From: Strigomonas culicis
Taxonomy: Eukaryota; Euglenozoa; Kinetoplastea; Trypanosomatida; Trypanosomatidae
NCBI GenBank assembly: GCA_000482145.1
Contig: AUXH01000281.1
Coordinates: forward strand, 1 to 24,017
Direction: 5' to 3'
DNA length: 24,017 bases
The number at the start of each line of letters is the position of its first letter. The first letter of the stretch is position 1. The notes under the pieces are model-generated. The model was not told the DNA's origin and did no database searches. It saw nothing but the letters and a program-made list of their open reading frames with translations. The position numbers and the translations under genes were made by a program. Of the stretch, positions 1 to 8,291 are shown in pieces.

Positions 1-690
1 GAGCTTCTTCATCGGCAAGAAGTCGGCTAGCGTGGAAAGATCCTCCACAGCCGTGCCAGTGAGGTCCAGCATCTCCAGAGATTGCATCCTGGAGAGTGGT
101 GCAATGCTTCGCACAGCACCGCATCCATTCAGCACGAGCTTCTTCATCAGCAAGAAGTCGGCTAGCGTGGAAAGATCCTCCACAGCCGTACCAGTGAGGT
201 CCAGCTCTTCCAGATCACGCATGCCGTAGAGCGGTGCAATGCTTCGCATAGCACCACATCCATTCAGCACGAGCTTCTTAATCAGCAAGAAGTCGGCTAG
301 CGTGGAAAGATCCTCCACAGCCGTGCCAGTGAGGTCCAGCTCTTCCAGATCACGCATGCCGTAGAGCGGTGCAATGCTTCGCACAGCACCACATCCATTC
401 AGCACAAGCTTCTTCATCAGCGAGAAGTCGGCTAGCGTGGAAAGATCCTCCACAGCCGTGCCAGTGAGGTCCAGCTCTTCCAGATCACGCATGCCGTAGA
501 GTGGTGCAATGCTTCGCACAGCACCACATCCATTCAGCACGAGTTTCTTCATCAGCAAGCAGTCGGCTAGCGTGGAAAGATCCTCCACAGCCGTACCACC
601 GAGCTGCAGCACCTCCAGAGAGCGCATGCCGCACAGAGGTACAATGCTCCGTACAGCACCGCACTCACTCAGGAACAGTTGCTTCATCAT
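1..690 (-). repeat. Tandem 135-bp repeat array encoding paired LRRs
   Basis: The marker gtcggctagcgtgg begins at 22, 157, 292, 427 and 562, exactly 135 bases apart, and a diverged copy of the same position falls at 697. Each unit encodes 45 residues, that is two LRRs. Units between about 100 and 600 differ at only a few positions. The unit nearest the left edge, and those right of about 600, are more diverged. The array continues out of the window. Confidence 0.95.
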
Positions 691-2154
691 CCGGCAGCCA
701 GCAAGCGGTTCAAGCGATTTCACAGCCGTCCCATTGAGATACAGCGCCTCTAGAGCCCCCATGTTAGACAGCCCTGCAACGCTGCACACAGCACGACAAA
801 ATGCCACACTCAAAGTCTTCATCAGCAGGCAGTGGGTTAGCAGGTCAAGATCTCCAAAAGTCGTGAAGTCGAGGTACAGTTCTTCGAGCGCTTCCATGCA
901 AGACAGAACTGAGAAGCTGCGCACTTCTGTACATCTCGTCAGCCAGAGTTTTTTCGTCCGTCGGCAATGAGCTAGCGGTTCAAGATCTTCCACTGACGTG
1001 TCTGACAGAAACAGAACTTGTAGGTTTATCATGTTTGCCAATACTTTTATACAATCGACAAATGAACACTTGCCAAGGTATAAACATCTTAACTCTGTAC
1101 AGTTCTCTAGAGGTTCGACATCCATCACGTCTGTCTTGCTTATGTCCAAGACCTTTAGACATCGCCCTTCGCTCAGAACGGCCACATCTGTTACACATAT
1201 TCCATTTAAACTCACCAACTCAAGCTGATGGAGACCTCTCAAGACTGTGAAATCGGACACATACACACATCTGTTCAATTTGACTGTTCGTAGGAAGGCG
1301 CACTTCTCCAGTTCAGTTAGGTTGGTAACGGCGGAGTTCGACAAGTTGATGTGCTTGAGTCTCGGTAGACCTTCAATCCCAGCGAGTGTTTTTAGTTCAT
1401 GGCAAAAGCGGAACTTGATTGTGTGCAAGTTTTCTAAGTGACCACATTCATGTAGCCATGTGAGGTCGCTTATAGTGGTGTAGCTCAAATCGAGTTCTTC
1501 GAGAAGAGCAAACCTCTCCAATCCCTCAAGACTGAAGAGACTCGTGCAATGCGGTAAGCCCAGCTTGCGCAAGTGCACACACTTGGTGAGTGACTCCAAT
1601 ATGCCCGTACACGTTAACGGGGTACCGCTATTTACTTCTAGCTCCAACAGGTTCGCGTAGATTGGCACGGCGGAAGACAGTACAGGTGTATCGGTGAAAA
1701 GCAAGTCTAGCACACGATGCACGTATTCAGGTTCTCTTTTCTCCATGTGCTGAAGCTCAATGGCCCGCGGCTGTGTCATCTGCAGCCACCACAGCATGTA
1801 CTCCAGTCGCTTGATATAGAAAACGTTGACGATGCAGAGAGGGTAGTTGGGATGTTCCTCATCCCTCACAAAGTGCATTGCATGGGCTAATCCTGTGGTG
1901 CCTACACGCAGCACCTTCACTTCTCTTTTCAGTGGCATGAAGTCATAGACGTAGTCATCACTGTCTTGAAGGGGGTCTTCTTCAGCATCATATCGAGTTT
2001 CCGTCACTTCGTCCACAGTGCCGTGCAGCTCGCCCAAGGCACGAGCGTTGAGCGAGGAGGCGAGCAGTGCGTACGGCACTTGCGGCATGTACTCGATAGC
2101 CAACTGCACACTCGCCTCCATGAGGGGTGTCCACCAGCCGTCTACATTTGTCAT
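1..2154 (-). CDS. Leucine-rich repeat protein (LRRP family), 3' end outside window
   Basis: Reading the minus strand from the ATG at 2154, the frame stays open for 718 codons and leaves the window at base 1 without a stop. An in-frame TAG lies 6 bases upstream of the ATG (codons TAG, AAG, ATG), so this is the first possible start. Residues 1 to about 170 are not repetitive and contain an acidic stretch near residue 55-68. From about residue 175 the protein is a continuous series of 22-23-residue LRRs of the type LxxLxLxxTxVxDLxxLxxCxxL, with alternating T-V-DL and C-V-I variants. The last ~230 codons (bases 1-690) are almost identical 45-residue double LRRs. No signal peptide or membrane segment is visible in the part present. 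LRR proteins of this kind are common in trypanosomatids and usually serve as protein-binding scaffolds; the partner is unknown. The family call is firm, the specific function is not. Confidence 0.85.
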   Translation of the reverse strand, partial: MTNVDGWWTPLMEASVQLAIEYMPQVPYALLASSLNARALGELHGTVDEVTETRYDAEEDPLQDSDDYVYDFMPLKREVKVLRVGTTGLAHAMHFVRDEEHPNYPLCIVNVFYIKRLEYMLWWLQMTQPRAIELQHMEKREPEYVHRVLDLLFTDTPVLSSAVPIYANLLELEVNSGTPLTCTGILESLTKCVHLRKLGLPHCTSLFSLEGLERFALLEELDLSYTTISDLTWLHECGHLENLHTIKFRFCHELKTLAGIEGLPRLKHINLSNSAVTNLTELEKCAFLRTVKLNRCVYVSDFTVLRGLHQLELVSLNGICVTDVAVLSEGRCLKVLDISKTDVMDVEPLENCTELRCLYLGKCSFVDCIKVLANMINLQVLFLSDTSVEDLEPLAHCRRTKKLWLTRCTEVRSFSVLSCMEALEELYLDFTTFGDLDLLTHCLLMKTLSVAFCRAVCSVAGLSNMGALEALYLNGTAVKSLEPLAGCRMMKQLFLSECGAVRSIVPLCGMRSLEVLQLGGTAVEDLSTLADCLLMKKLVLNGCGAVRSIAPLYGMRDLEELDLTGTAVEDLSTLADFSLMKKLVLNGCGAVRSIAPLYGMRDLEELDLTGTAVEDLSTLADFLLIKKLVLNGCGAMRSIAPLYGMRDLEELDLTGTAVEDLSTLADFLLMKKLVLNGCGAVRSIAPLSRMQSLEMLDLTGTAVEDLSTLADFLPMKKL

Positions 2155-2784
2155 CTTCTACGAACTGCTTGCGTGTCCAGAGAGCACAAGGATAGCAAAA
2201 TCTGCAATAAACACCTTACAGCTACTGCAAGGTTTATTATGAGTCAACACGTTTCGCAAGCGATACGTTCAAAGCAAAAAACAGGTGGATAACAACTCGA
2301 TGAAAAGTGAATTATTTTCAATCTGACTGACAATAGTAAAAGACGTTAAGAAAGTGATATTAGAAAAACAAATCGTTTAAGTGTATCTACTGAAGAAACA
2401 AACAGAAGACAGATTGAGAAAGATGCGCACAGTGGCAGCTTTAGTGGATCGAAGGAACGTTCACAAACCATATCATCCGTACAGTTCAGAACGTCGAAAA
2501 CTGGCAAAATTAAGAGTGTACAGATCTACTGGGGCATATAGCAGTGTAACCTCGGACATGAGTCAAGCAGGTGCGACGGTGCCTCCTCAAAGATGGAGTA
2601 TTGACTCACATGTTTACAAAATAAAACGCGGCGACAAGTAATAAAGAAAGTCCAATTAATTCCGTAGCACTTCTCAGAACAAGAGAGCTGTAGAGGACAA
2701 CGCCGGCAGCTGCTACATCATGGAATATTGGATAATATCCCTTCTAGTCGATGGAATTGGAGTCACATCAACCTGTTTTCTCAT
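2155..2784. other. Spacer upstream of the LRR gene
   Basis: AT-rich spacer, presumed 5' UTR and trans-splice region of the LRR gene (minus strand). A short pyrimidine run is readable on the minus strand around 2262-2285, followed by several AG candidates (for example near 2227), so the acceptor cannot be fixed. Plus-strand frames of 60-110 codons here show no recognisable family and are not called. Between about 2640 and 2780 minus-strand translations give leucine-patterned fragments that may extend the LRR relic next door, but they are weak. Confidence 0.5.
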
Positions 2785-3000
2785 TTAGTGTGACATAAGA
2801 ATCAGGGGAAGTTCTTGCAAATTCCCTAGCCCTTTTAGTGAATGCAGCGCCTTGCAACCAAATGGACATCATTGAGTTCACTGCAACATTTCAGAATGCG
2901 CAGATCTCTCACCTTGATCTCCAAACGATCAAGCTCTGTGAGCGCCGTCAAGTCTTGGAGCTCATATAAAGATTGCAATCTTCTGCCAATACAAAACAAT
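2785..3000 (-). pseudogene. Decayed LRR gene fragment, frameshifted and without a start
   Basis: On the minus strand one frame (about 3000 down to 2835) reads as two consecutive LRRs: an L-x-x-L-x-x-L series around LQDLTALTELDRLEI, then a VRDLRILKCCSELNDVHL motif that matches the DLxxLxxCxxLxxLxL pattern of the intact LRR gene. It stops at TAA 2835-2837. A shift of frame at that point (2843 down to 2785) continues the pattern with SLKGLGNLQELPLI, then stops at TAA 2785-2787. There is no ATG at its head; upstream is a polypyrimidine stretch (about 3048-3073). I infer a truncated, frameshifted relic of a second LRR gene in the same orientation as the intact one. The LRR resemblance is seen by eye and needs a profile search. 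Confidence 0.5.
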
Positions 3001-4818
3001 CGTGGAGCTGTGGTTCGCAGAGTAGATGTAAAGAAAGCAGTGAAAGGAAGAATAAAAGAAAAAAAGAAGAGGTGTCCCTACTATAGCATAGTGCTACTTC
3101 TCATTTGCATGAAGTGGGCGAAGTATATATACGATCCCACATGTTGCACATATCAGAGAGTACAATCTAAGGGTATGAGTGGAGCTCCTTACGCGTTAGA
3201 AGCAGGGCAAGAGTAATCCATACGGCTGTACGGATACATTGTCTTGCTCAGCTGAACGGTGTCGCCCCATTAGTGCATTTACACATCAAGGTGCACATTA
3301 TCACTCCCAACGTAAGGTCTATACCGGAAGCGGGAAAAAAAAACTATGGACGGTAAAAAAAAAGTAGAAACAGACTTGATAGAAAACAAAAAGGAAAAGA
3401 AAGGGAGAGGAGTGATGCAGTGGACACGTGTAGCACATAAATTTTTCACTATAAAAGAGGGAAGGGAACAAGATACTTCTTCATCCATATCAAAAACGAA
3501 GAACTACAGATGACTACTTTTTTTTTTCTGCACGATGAATACGAAGCTCACAAACCTTGCACCACGTGAACATACGTACGCCGCGTAAACAGTGACGCTC
3601 TTCTTCTCACTTCTCGTTTTGATACAACTGCTTTTAGCGGATCATCCTTATGCAAATGGAAAGAGAGAACACTAAAATGAAAAAAAAGAAGAGTGTGTAT
3701 TCAGGAAATCTCTACAATTCTTCACTTCTGTTCAAGGAACATGATGTCATCAAATTAATTTATAACAAAATGATACAACACGCTCATATAGATAGTTTGA
3801 AGAATCAAACGAGACGACGAGATACACACAATATTTTGATCAAAAAAAAGAAGAAATCAATGAAAAATAAAAGAAATATAAAAGCAAAGTAATGTGTATG
3901 TATGATATCTTCACAATTCCGGATTTCGACTAAAGGGACGTGGCATCATCAGATCATAATAAATGATTGAGCGAAGCCCGTGTTGATATCTTAAAGAATC
4001 AAACAAGATGCAGCGATATACAACACATTTTTAGGTTTAAAAAAAAAGTGAATACTACTAAAAATAGTGAAACTAACGAATGTCAAAAAAAAAAAAGCTT
4101 CTGTTAACTTGTATACTGGTCTCAACTCATACATACTATATATATGTATGTATGTGTTTGTATTTCATATTGCGCATTCCACCTATTTTGTCACTGGTAG
4201 TACATGGAACATGCTGCTAAGATAAGAGAAACACAATGGCGGAACGGAAGGTATGCCCTTGCTTGAGAGGTGACGTACAAGAAGTGAGTTGTTTTATCTC
4301 CGAAAAAAGGAAAAGGAAAAAAAGAAACTGAGCAAAAAAGGAGAAAAAAAGTAGAATCAGAATAAATTAATAGAGTTTCTTTTATTACGTTTTACTTTAA
4401 AGCCAACTAGCAAATCAATACGAATGAAAAAAAAAATGTATATAGATTTGTTTTTTATTTTTTATACCGGTGTTCGCTCTACTTCCATTTTGGTTATGAT
4501 CTGTTACTATTCGCTGTGAGGGGAATTCGAGCACCGTGTCCAATAAGCAATTCCTCTACGAAAGAAGTTAAAAAAATGAAAATGTACTACATTGTAGTAT
4601 AAAAATAGTAGAAAAGAAAAAAATGAAAAAAAAGGTAAAAATGCAGAAACAGAATGTTGAGAAATCGCGTACACTAATGTGTTGAAATACTAATATAATG
4701 TAATAGCATTTTGAGGTGAATGTAGAAAAAAAAAAGAGGAAGAGATATAACAGAAAAAGAGAGAAGTGTGACCGAAAGCACTGTAAAGAGAAGCACACCT
4801 TCACTTTCCAGGAAGATG
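3001..4818. other. Long AT-rich gene-free stretch
   Basis: About 1.8 kb with many A runs and A/G-rich tracts on the plus strand (for example 3050-3073, 3334-3410, 4300-4360, 4590-4640, 4725-4765) and a short TATG/TATA-rich stretch near 4136-4155. All frames are short and biased to Lys/Asn (plus) or Phe/Ser (minus), as expected from low-complexity sequence. No family, tRNA or other structured RNA was recognised. The right part is presumably the 3' UTR of the surface-protein gene and the left part the intergenic region before the LRR genes. Confidence 0.6.
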
Positions 4819-4980
4819 CTATTGGTTTATATAACCGGATCCATCAAACGCTCCATTACCGTCAAGACCAACATATTGCATTTGGTTGGAAGAATCTTGT
4901 CTACCGACGAATCCTGTATTGCTGGACTGGCACATGAAGCTGCCTCTGGAATCCATGCCCTGCATTTGCATGTCGCCACA

Positions 4981-5280
4981 TTGCTGAAATAGACCTTCGT
5001 TGCAAAGCGAAGTGGGGCCTTGAAAGTTCGTCCAGACACTCACAGGTGCTGGATGCTCTTCGTCGTAAACCAGCATCGGACCTTCTGAGTTATTCCGCGA
5101 AAGCACAACGAGTGGTTCTTCGCTGCGACATGACATGTGGTGCCGTGAGTTGTTCTGCAAAAGTGCAGCTACAGGATCTTCGTTAAAATACGACATGGAC
5201 CGTTGTGAGCCATCCCGCGAAAGCACAGCCAGTGGATTACTGCTGTGAAACGACACGGGGCCCTGTGAGTTCTGCCGGCT
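4981..5280 (-). repeat. Five degenerate 60-bp (20-residue) repeats in the cytoplasmic tail
   Basis: The tail of the surface protein is built from five consecutive 20-residue units with the loose pattern S-R-x-N-S-x-G-P-M-S-x(4)-E-x-P-x-V-L (first unit SRQNSQGPVSFHSSNPLAVL). At DNA level the 60-base period shows as recurrent cgaaagcac blocks on the plus strand near 5097, 5217 and related positions. Units are diverged, the fifth most of all. The period is exact, so the array arose by duplication and kept its frame. Confidence 0.8.
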
Positions 5281-5525
5281 GTACATGGATCCAGCCCTTA
5301 AGCCCATTTCATAAGCAGCGCACACGCTACTGGTGGCATCAGTGCCAAGGTAGAATTGTTCTTGCTTCTTCTTTCGGCAGCAGCAGCAACACACAGTGAC
5401 CACCACAATCACCAGGATGAGCACAAAGCAAATGGGACCGACGATGATACCGATGAGAACACCGGTGCTCATGCCGCTCTTCTCGCTCGTGCTGCCGACT
5501 TCCGTTGGGTCGTAGTTCACATAGT

Positions 5526-5537
5526 ACAAGATGAGGT
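5526..5537. repeat. 12-bp direct repeat, copy at the poly(A) side (putative target-site duplication)
   Basis: The plus-strand word acaagatgaggt occurs here and again, without mismatch, at 5739-5750, an offset of 213 bases. The bases just outside the pair differ (t versus a on the left, t versus c on the right), so the match is exactly 12 bp. Confidence 0.85.
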
Positions 5538-5738
5538 TTTTTTTTTCCCGGCCCACCACACGTCTTCCGAACATCTACTCCACCAAATTACCGGGATGGA
5601 GTGCACAGGGGGCGACGTTCGAGTGGTGGGGCGCGGACGATGTTCAGTGTAGGGTACAACCTGCAATGTTGGTTATATTTGCAGTTCCCCCTACCTCGGC
5701 CAGCATACATAGTTGCCTCGTCATATGACCTAGAAAGA
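5538..5738 (-). mobile_element. Putative short non-autonomous retroposon inserted in the surface-protein gene
   Basis: A segment of about 201 bp lies between two identical 12-bp repeats. In the minus-strand sense it begins TCTTTCTAGGTCATATG and ends GGGCCGGG followed by 9-10 A directly abutting the second repeat. It adds one 213-bp period (71 codons) to the gene and brings two in-frame stops; without it the flanking frames are continuous. Poly(A) at the 3' end plus a 12-bp duplication is the pattern known for trypanosomatid ingi/L1Tc-clade elements and their short partners (RIME, NARTc, SIDER). I do not recognise the internal sequence as any of these, and no protein is encoded. An internal inverted repeat (cccaccac 5552-5559 with gtggtggg 5623-5630, extended by cgtc 5561-5564 with gacg 5614-5617) suggests a folded RNA near the 3' end. 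The insertion is well supported; the family is open. Confidence 0.7.
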
Positions 5739-7035
5739 ACAAGATGAGGTCTGGGATCGGCATGGAGTACGGCCCGTAGGTGTCACTCGCGCAGTTGCAC
5801 TGGGCGCGTTTCCAACCGTTCAACTCCTCCCACGTGGTGTTGCTCCAGCCGGGTCGCGCGCAGAAGACGGAAGCGGGAGACCCAACTCCCTCTGTAGCTC
5901 CCGTGTTCGACGAGATCTCACTGACCATGCCGTACGGATCCAACAAGTAGTTGGCGGTCATACTGTTCGCTGTCAGCTCGAGCACGGACGTCATAAACGT
6001 GCCACCCAAGGTAATATTGCCCATCCACGCAACATTGTTGCTGCCGGAGAGAGTGGGAAAGACAATCGATGAAGTGCCAAAAGAGGCAGCGTTGATGTGC
6101 ATGAAGGACAAGTAACCGAGACCTGTCATTAACAGTTTACCAGTGTCGTACTTCAAGACGCTCCCTTCCACCGATATGCCGTACATAATGAGGTTTGCAC
6201 CTGAAGAAAACGCCAAGGCCTGCGACCCTCGGGTTCCCATGAAAGCAAGACCCCCCGTGGACGTGCAGTTGGAGAAGCGCACCACGGCACTGTTGGCCGC
6301 CCGGATGAAGGCAGCGGGATTCTCACTCCGGATAATTTCGGCAGTGCAATCGACGCACGTCGCGACGTCAACGGTAAGCACACCGCCGTCAATCACCAAG
6401 CAGCTCGCCGTAGTGGAGCAGAAGGTATCCTGTTGATGCAGAATGTGCTGGGCACGCTTCGCGTACGTATTGACCAAGTAGAGGCCGCTGGATTTCAGGA
6501 TTGTCTGATTCACACTACCACCCATTAAGAGTACAGAATCACCGGTGCCTTCTGCGTTCCACGTGGCGGTGGTCTCGGATATGTAGACGATCACATTCTT
6601 GGCAAGCACAAGGGTTTGAAAGTTAAACAGTGGAGAATTACCCTGCAAATTGGCCGTGGTGTACGAAATCATGAAGTTCGAGTAGGGCGGGAAGTATCCA
6701 GTGATAAAGATAGTAGCGGCTGTGACCGTTGTCGTGTACACTGTCAGGTTGAACAGGGGAATGGTGCTCGAAACGGTGCTCGAGAAACCCTTGAAGGTCA
6801 AGCCATTCCCGGTGACGGTGCAGTCCGTAATGGAATTGACTGATTGGGCGTTGTACGCGGTCATGCTGCTGATATCATACGCAACGTCATCGAACGCATT
6901 GTTGGTTACGGTGAAACTGCCCGTGATGGAGTTTACCGTTGCGGCATGTGTGGGACAGACCGCCAAGAGTAAGACCGCGCAGGCAAGGAGAATGTAAAAC
7001 AACGCTAATGTCAACTGCTGTTGGCAAGATTTCAT
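5644..7035 (-). CDS. Secreted/surface glycoprotein ectodomain, truncated by insertion
   Basis: The 463-codon frame starts at ATG 7035 with a clear signal peptide (hydrophobic stretch about residues 8-26, likely cleavage after the THA near residue 31). The rest is rich in Thr, Ser, Asn, Val and Gly with repeated short beta-strand-like steps, turns such as SNCTSTGG, and several N-glycosylation sequons (NLT, NQT, NCT, NIT, NTT). This composition resembles right-handed parallel beta-helix adhesins, including the T. cruzi DGF-1 type, but the match is only in style. Near the end a short Cys pair (CNC) with TYGP looks like an EGF-type remnant. The last ~35 codons lie in the inserted segment, so the present product would end before the membrane anchor found at 4819-5574. 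If translated it could be secreted rather than anchored. A good splice acceptor lies 51 bases upstream of the ATG. Confidence 0.7.
   Translation of the reverse strand: MKSCQQQLTLALFYILLACAVLLLAVCPTHAATVNSITGSFTVTNNAFDDVAYDISSMTAYNAQSVNSITDCTVTGNGLTFKGFSSTVSSTIPLFNLTVYTTTVTAATIFITGYFPPYSNFMISYTTANLQGNSPLFNFQTLVLAKNVIVYISETTATWNAEGTGDSVLLMGGSVNQTILKSSGLYLVNTYAKRAQHILHQQDTFCSTTASCLVIDGGVLTVDVATCVDCTAEIIRSENPAAFIRAANSAVVRFSNCTSTGGLAFMGTRGSQALAFSSGANLIMYGISVEGSVLKYDTGKLLMTGLGYLSFMHINAASFGTSSIVFPTLSGSNNVAWMGNITLGGTFMTSVLELTANSMTANYLLDPYGMVSEISSNTGATEGVGSPASVFCARPGWSNTTWEELNGWKRAQCNCASDTYGPYSMPIPDLILFFLGHMTRQLCMLAEVGGTANITNIAGCTLH
5739..5750. repeat. 12-bp direct repeat, copy at the 5' side of the insertion
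   Basis: Second copy of acaagatgaggt. It sits inside the codons for DLIL of the surface protein, at the point where the frame enters the inserted segment. Together with 5526-5537 it brackets the insertion. Confidence 0.85.
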
Positions 7036-7086
7036 TGTGGTGAAAACAATTTTGTCTCTTTTTTTTTAATGTAAGCCAGTTAATGG

Positions 7087-7100
7087 CTAAAAGAAGAAAC
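7087..7100 (-). promoter_or_regulatory. Predicted trans-splice acceptor of the surface-protein gene
   Basis: The minus strand reads TTTCTTCTTTTAG with the AG at 7088-7087, preceded by a long pyrimidine-rich region (about 7105-7190). This leaves a 51-base 5' UTR before ATG 7035. Predicted from the polypyrimidine-AG rule only. Confidence 0.5.
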
Positions 7101-8291
7101 ACAGTTAGAAAAAAAAAATAGAAGAATGAAAAAGAACTGAAAAGAAGAAAGCGAAAAAGAAAAACTAAAAGTAAGTGATGTAGGGAAAGAACAAGTTTAC
7201 GCATTTGTACTCATGTGTTTCATATTCACCAATACCGGTTCCTTTTTTTCGGTATACTTCATAATCGTCCTTTTATTCTTTCACATATAAAAACAGACAA
7301 CATATATAGGAATAGACTTGAGTTTACATATCGGAATTTGTTTTTTTCAAGCAGGATGGAAAAAAAAAAAAAAGTACAGCATGTATGAGCCACAGTGCTC
7401 GTTTACGCTAGCACACAAATAGAACATGGGCATTTTGAGCACCAAGACCATAGGCAATGGAGAATCTGCCAAAGCAGACCACCTAAATGCAGCAGCGCAC
7501 TGCCTAGGGGTGTGTGCTCTCAGATACAAATAAGAGTGCAAGCGGATGTGTAACAAAACGGAGAGTCTCCGTAACTCCTCCAGGCGGCTCGAGATCAAGT
7601 GAACCCGTACAGTTAACAAGGAAACAAATATGTTAAGCGTGAGAAGTGAAGGATTACACCGTTGAATCAGTTCGAGTCCTCCACCAGAAACAACTGCCCA
7701 AAAACTGCTCACTCATCCGGAAATATGACACCTGTACCACTTTCTCGACATCGTCGTCACTCTCCCAGACATACTACTTTAATACGCTGTTTGGAAGTGG
7801 TGCAGTAGGTGCCCTGTTCAGTGCTATTACTAAACACCGCCTTTGTCGCCTTCTGGTCGGCTTGGACTCATCGAACCGTCGTTACATCAAGGTAGTGGTG
7901 AAGCCGGTGTGGCGATCATACCGACGCTGGCGCACGAGATGGTGCTTGTGTAGCCCAGATGGTGTGCTGTAAAAGGGGAGAAAAGGGAAAAAAAAAGAGG
8001 GGAGTAGGAGCAACAAAGAGCAAATGGCATGGAAGCAGAAACAACAAGAAGGAGGGAATCGTAGGATAAAGGGACGAGAAAAACATGTTCAGTCCATCCA
8101 CAACATGTGAATCGGGTTTCCATTTGGGTGTATACATTTACCGGAGATATAATTGTACGCATAGACATGGTACTAACAAGAAGAAAGGGAAAAAAAAGAA
8201 AAAAGGTATAGGTATGCTAAGAAAACTTGCCTAGACCTTTGAAGCAAGTGAGGGGTGATTGCAAGAAGCCAGCTGACATATAATGGTAGCG
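7101..8291. other. Spacer between surface-protein gene and aspartic protease gene
   Basis: About 1.2 kb without a supported gene. The left part (7105-7380) is AT-rich with purine runs and is probably 5' flank of the surface-protein gene. The middle (7380-7980) is more balanced in base composition and has overlapping frames of about 100 codons on both strands (7347-7712 minus, 7646-7972 plus), none with a recognisable motif. The right part (7970-8215) has further purine runs and is probably 3' UTR of the protease. The balanced middle could hide a decayed gene. Confidence 0.5.

Larger units (their letters stand above)
4819..5574 (-). pseudogene. 3' half of disrupted surface glycoprotein: membrane anchor and repetitive tail
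   Basis: This 251-codon minus-strand frame holds the C-terminal part of the gene whose 5' half is at 5644-7035. It is in the same reading frame as that half (starts differ by 1461 bases, a multiple of 3), separated by in-frame TGA 5644-5646 and TAG 5575-5577, both inside the inserted segment. Its first ~13 codons come from the insertion. The gene's own sequence resumes near NLILYYVNYDP, followed by a Ser/Thr-rich juxtamembrane stretch, a strong membrane segment (about residues 38-61), a run of five Cys (possible palmitoylation sites) and RKKK, a normal cytoplasmic anchor. The tail has five 20-residue repeats (residues 99-198). Translation from its own ATG would give an anchor without an ectodomain, so I regard it as a stranded gene half. 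Confidence 0.7.

Noticed and set aside
1..690. 135-bp repeats as CRISPR or satellite DNA
   Set aside because: No spacers, and the units are in frame and encode LRRs within a long open frame, so this is a coding repeat.
509..970. 153-codon plus-strand frame with SerArg-rich repeats
   Set aside because: Antisense to the LRR array; its repeats are the same 135-bp units read backwards.
2842..3216. 124-codon plus-strand frame
   Set aside because: It crosses the LRR relic in antisense, becomes Lys-rich low complexity, and has no recognisable domain.
3650..3892. 80-codon Lys/Asn-rich plus-strand frame
   Set aside because: AT-rich low-complexity translation on the strand opposite to all genes, with no motif.
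5526..5750. Spliceosomal intron as explanation for the break in the surface-protein gene
   Set aside because: Within the direct repeats no boundary choice gives GT...AG; the poly(A)-repeat junction and 12-bp duplication fit insertion better, and cis-introns are extremely rare in trypanosomatids.
7840..7900. tRNA-like GTTCGATG motif on the minus strand
   Set aside because: The flanking bases do not pair into a T arm and no A box, anticodon arm or acceptor stem was found.
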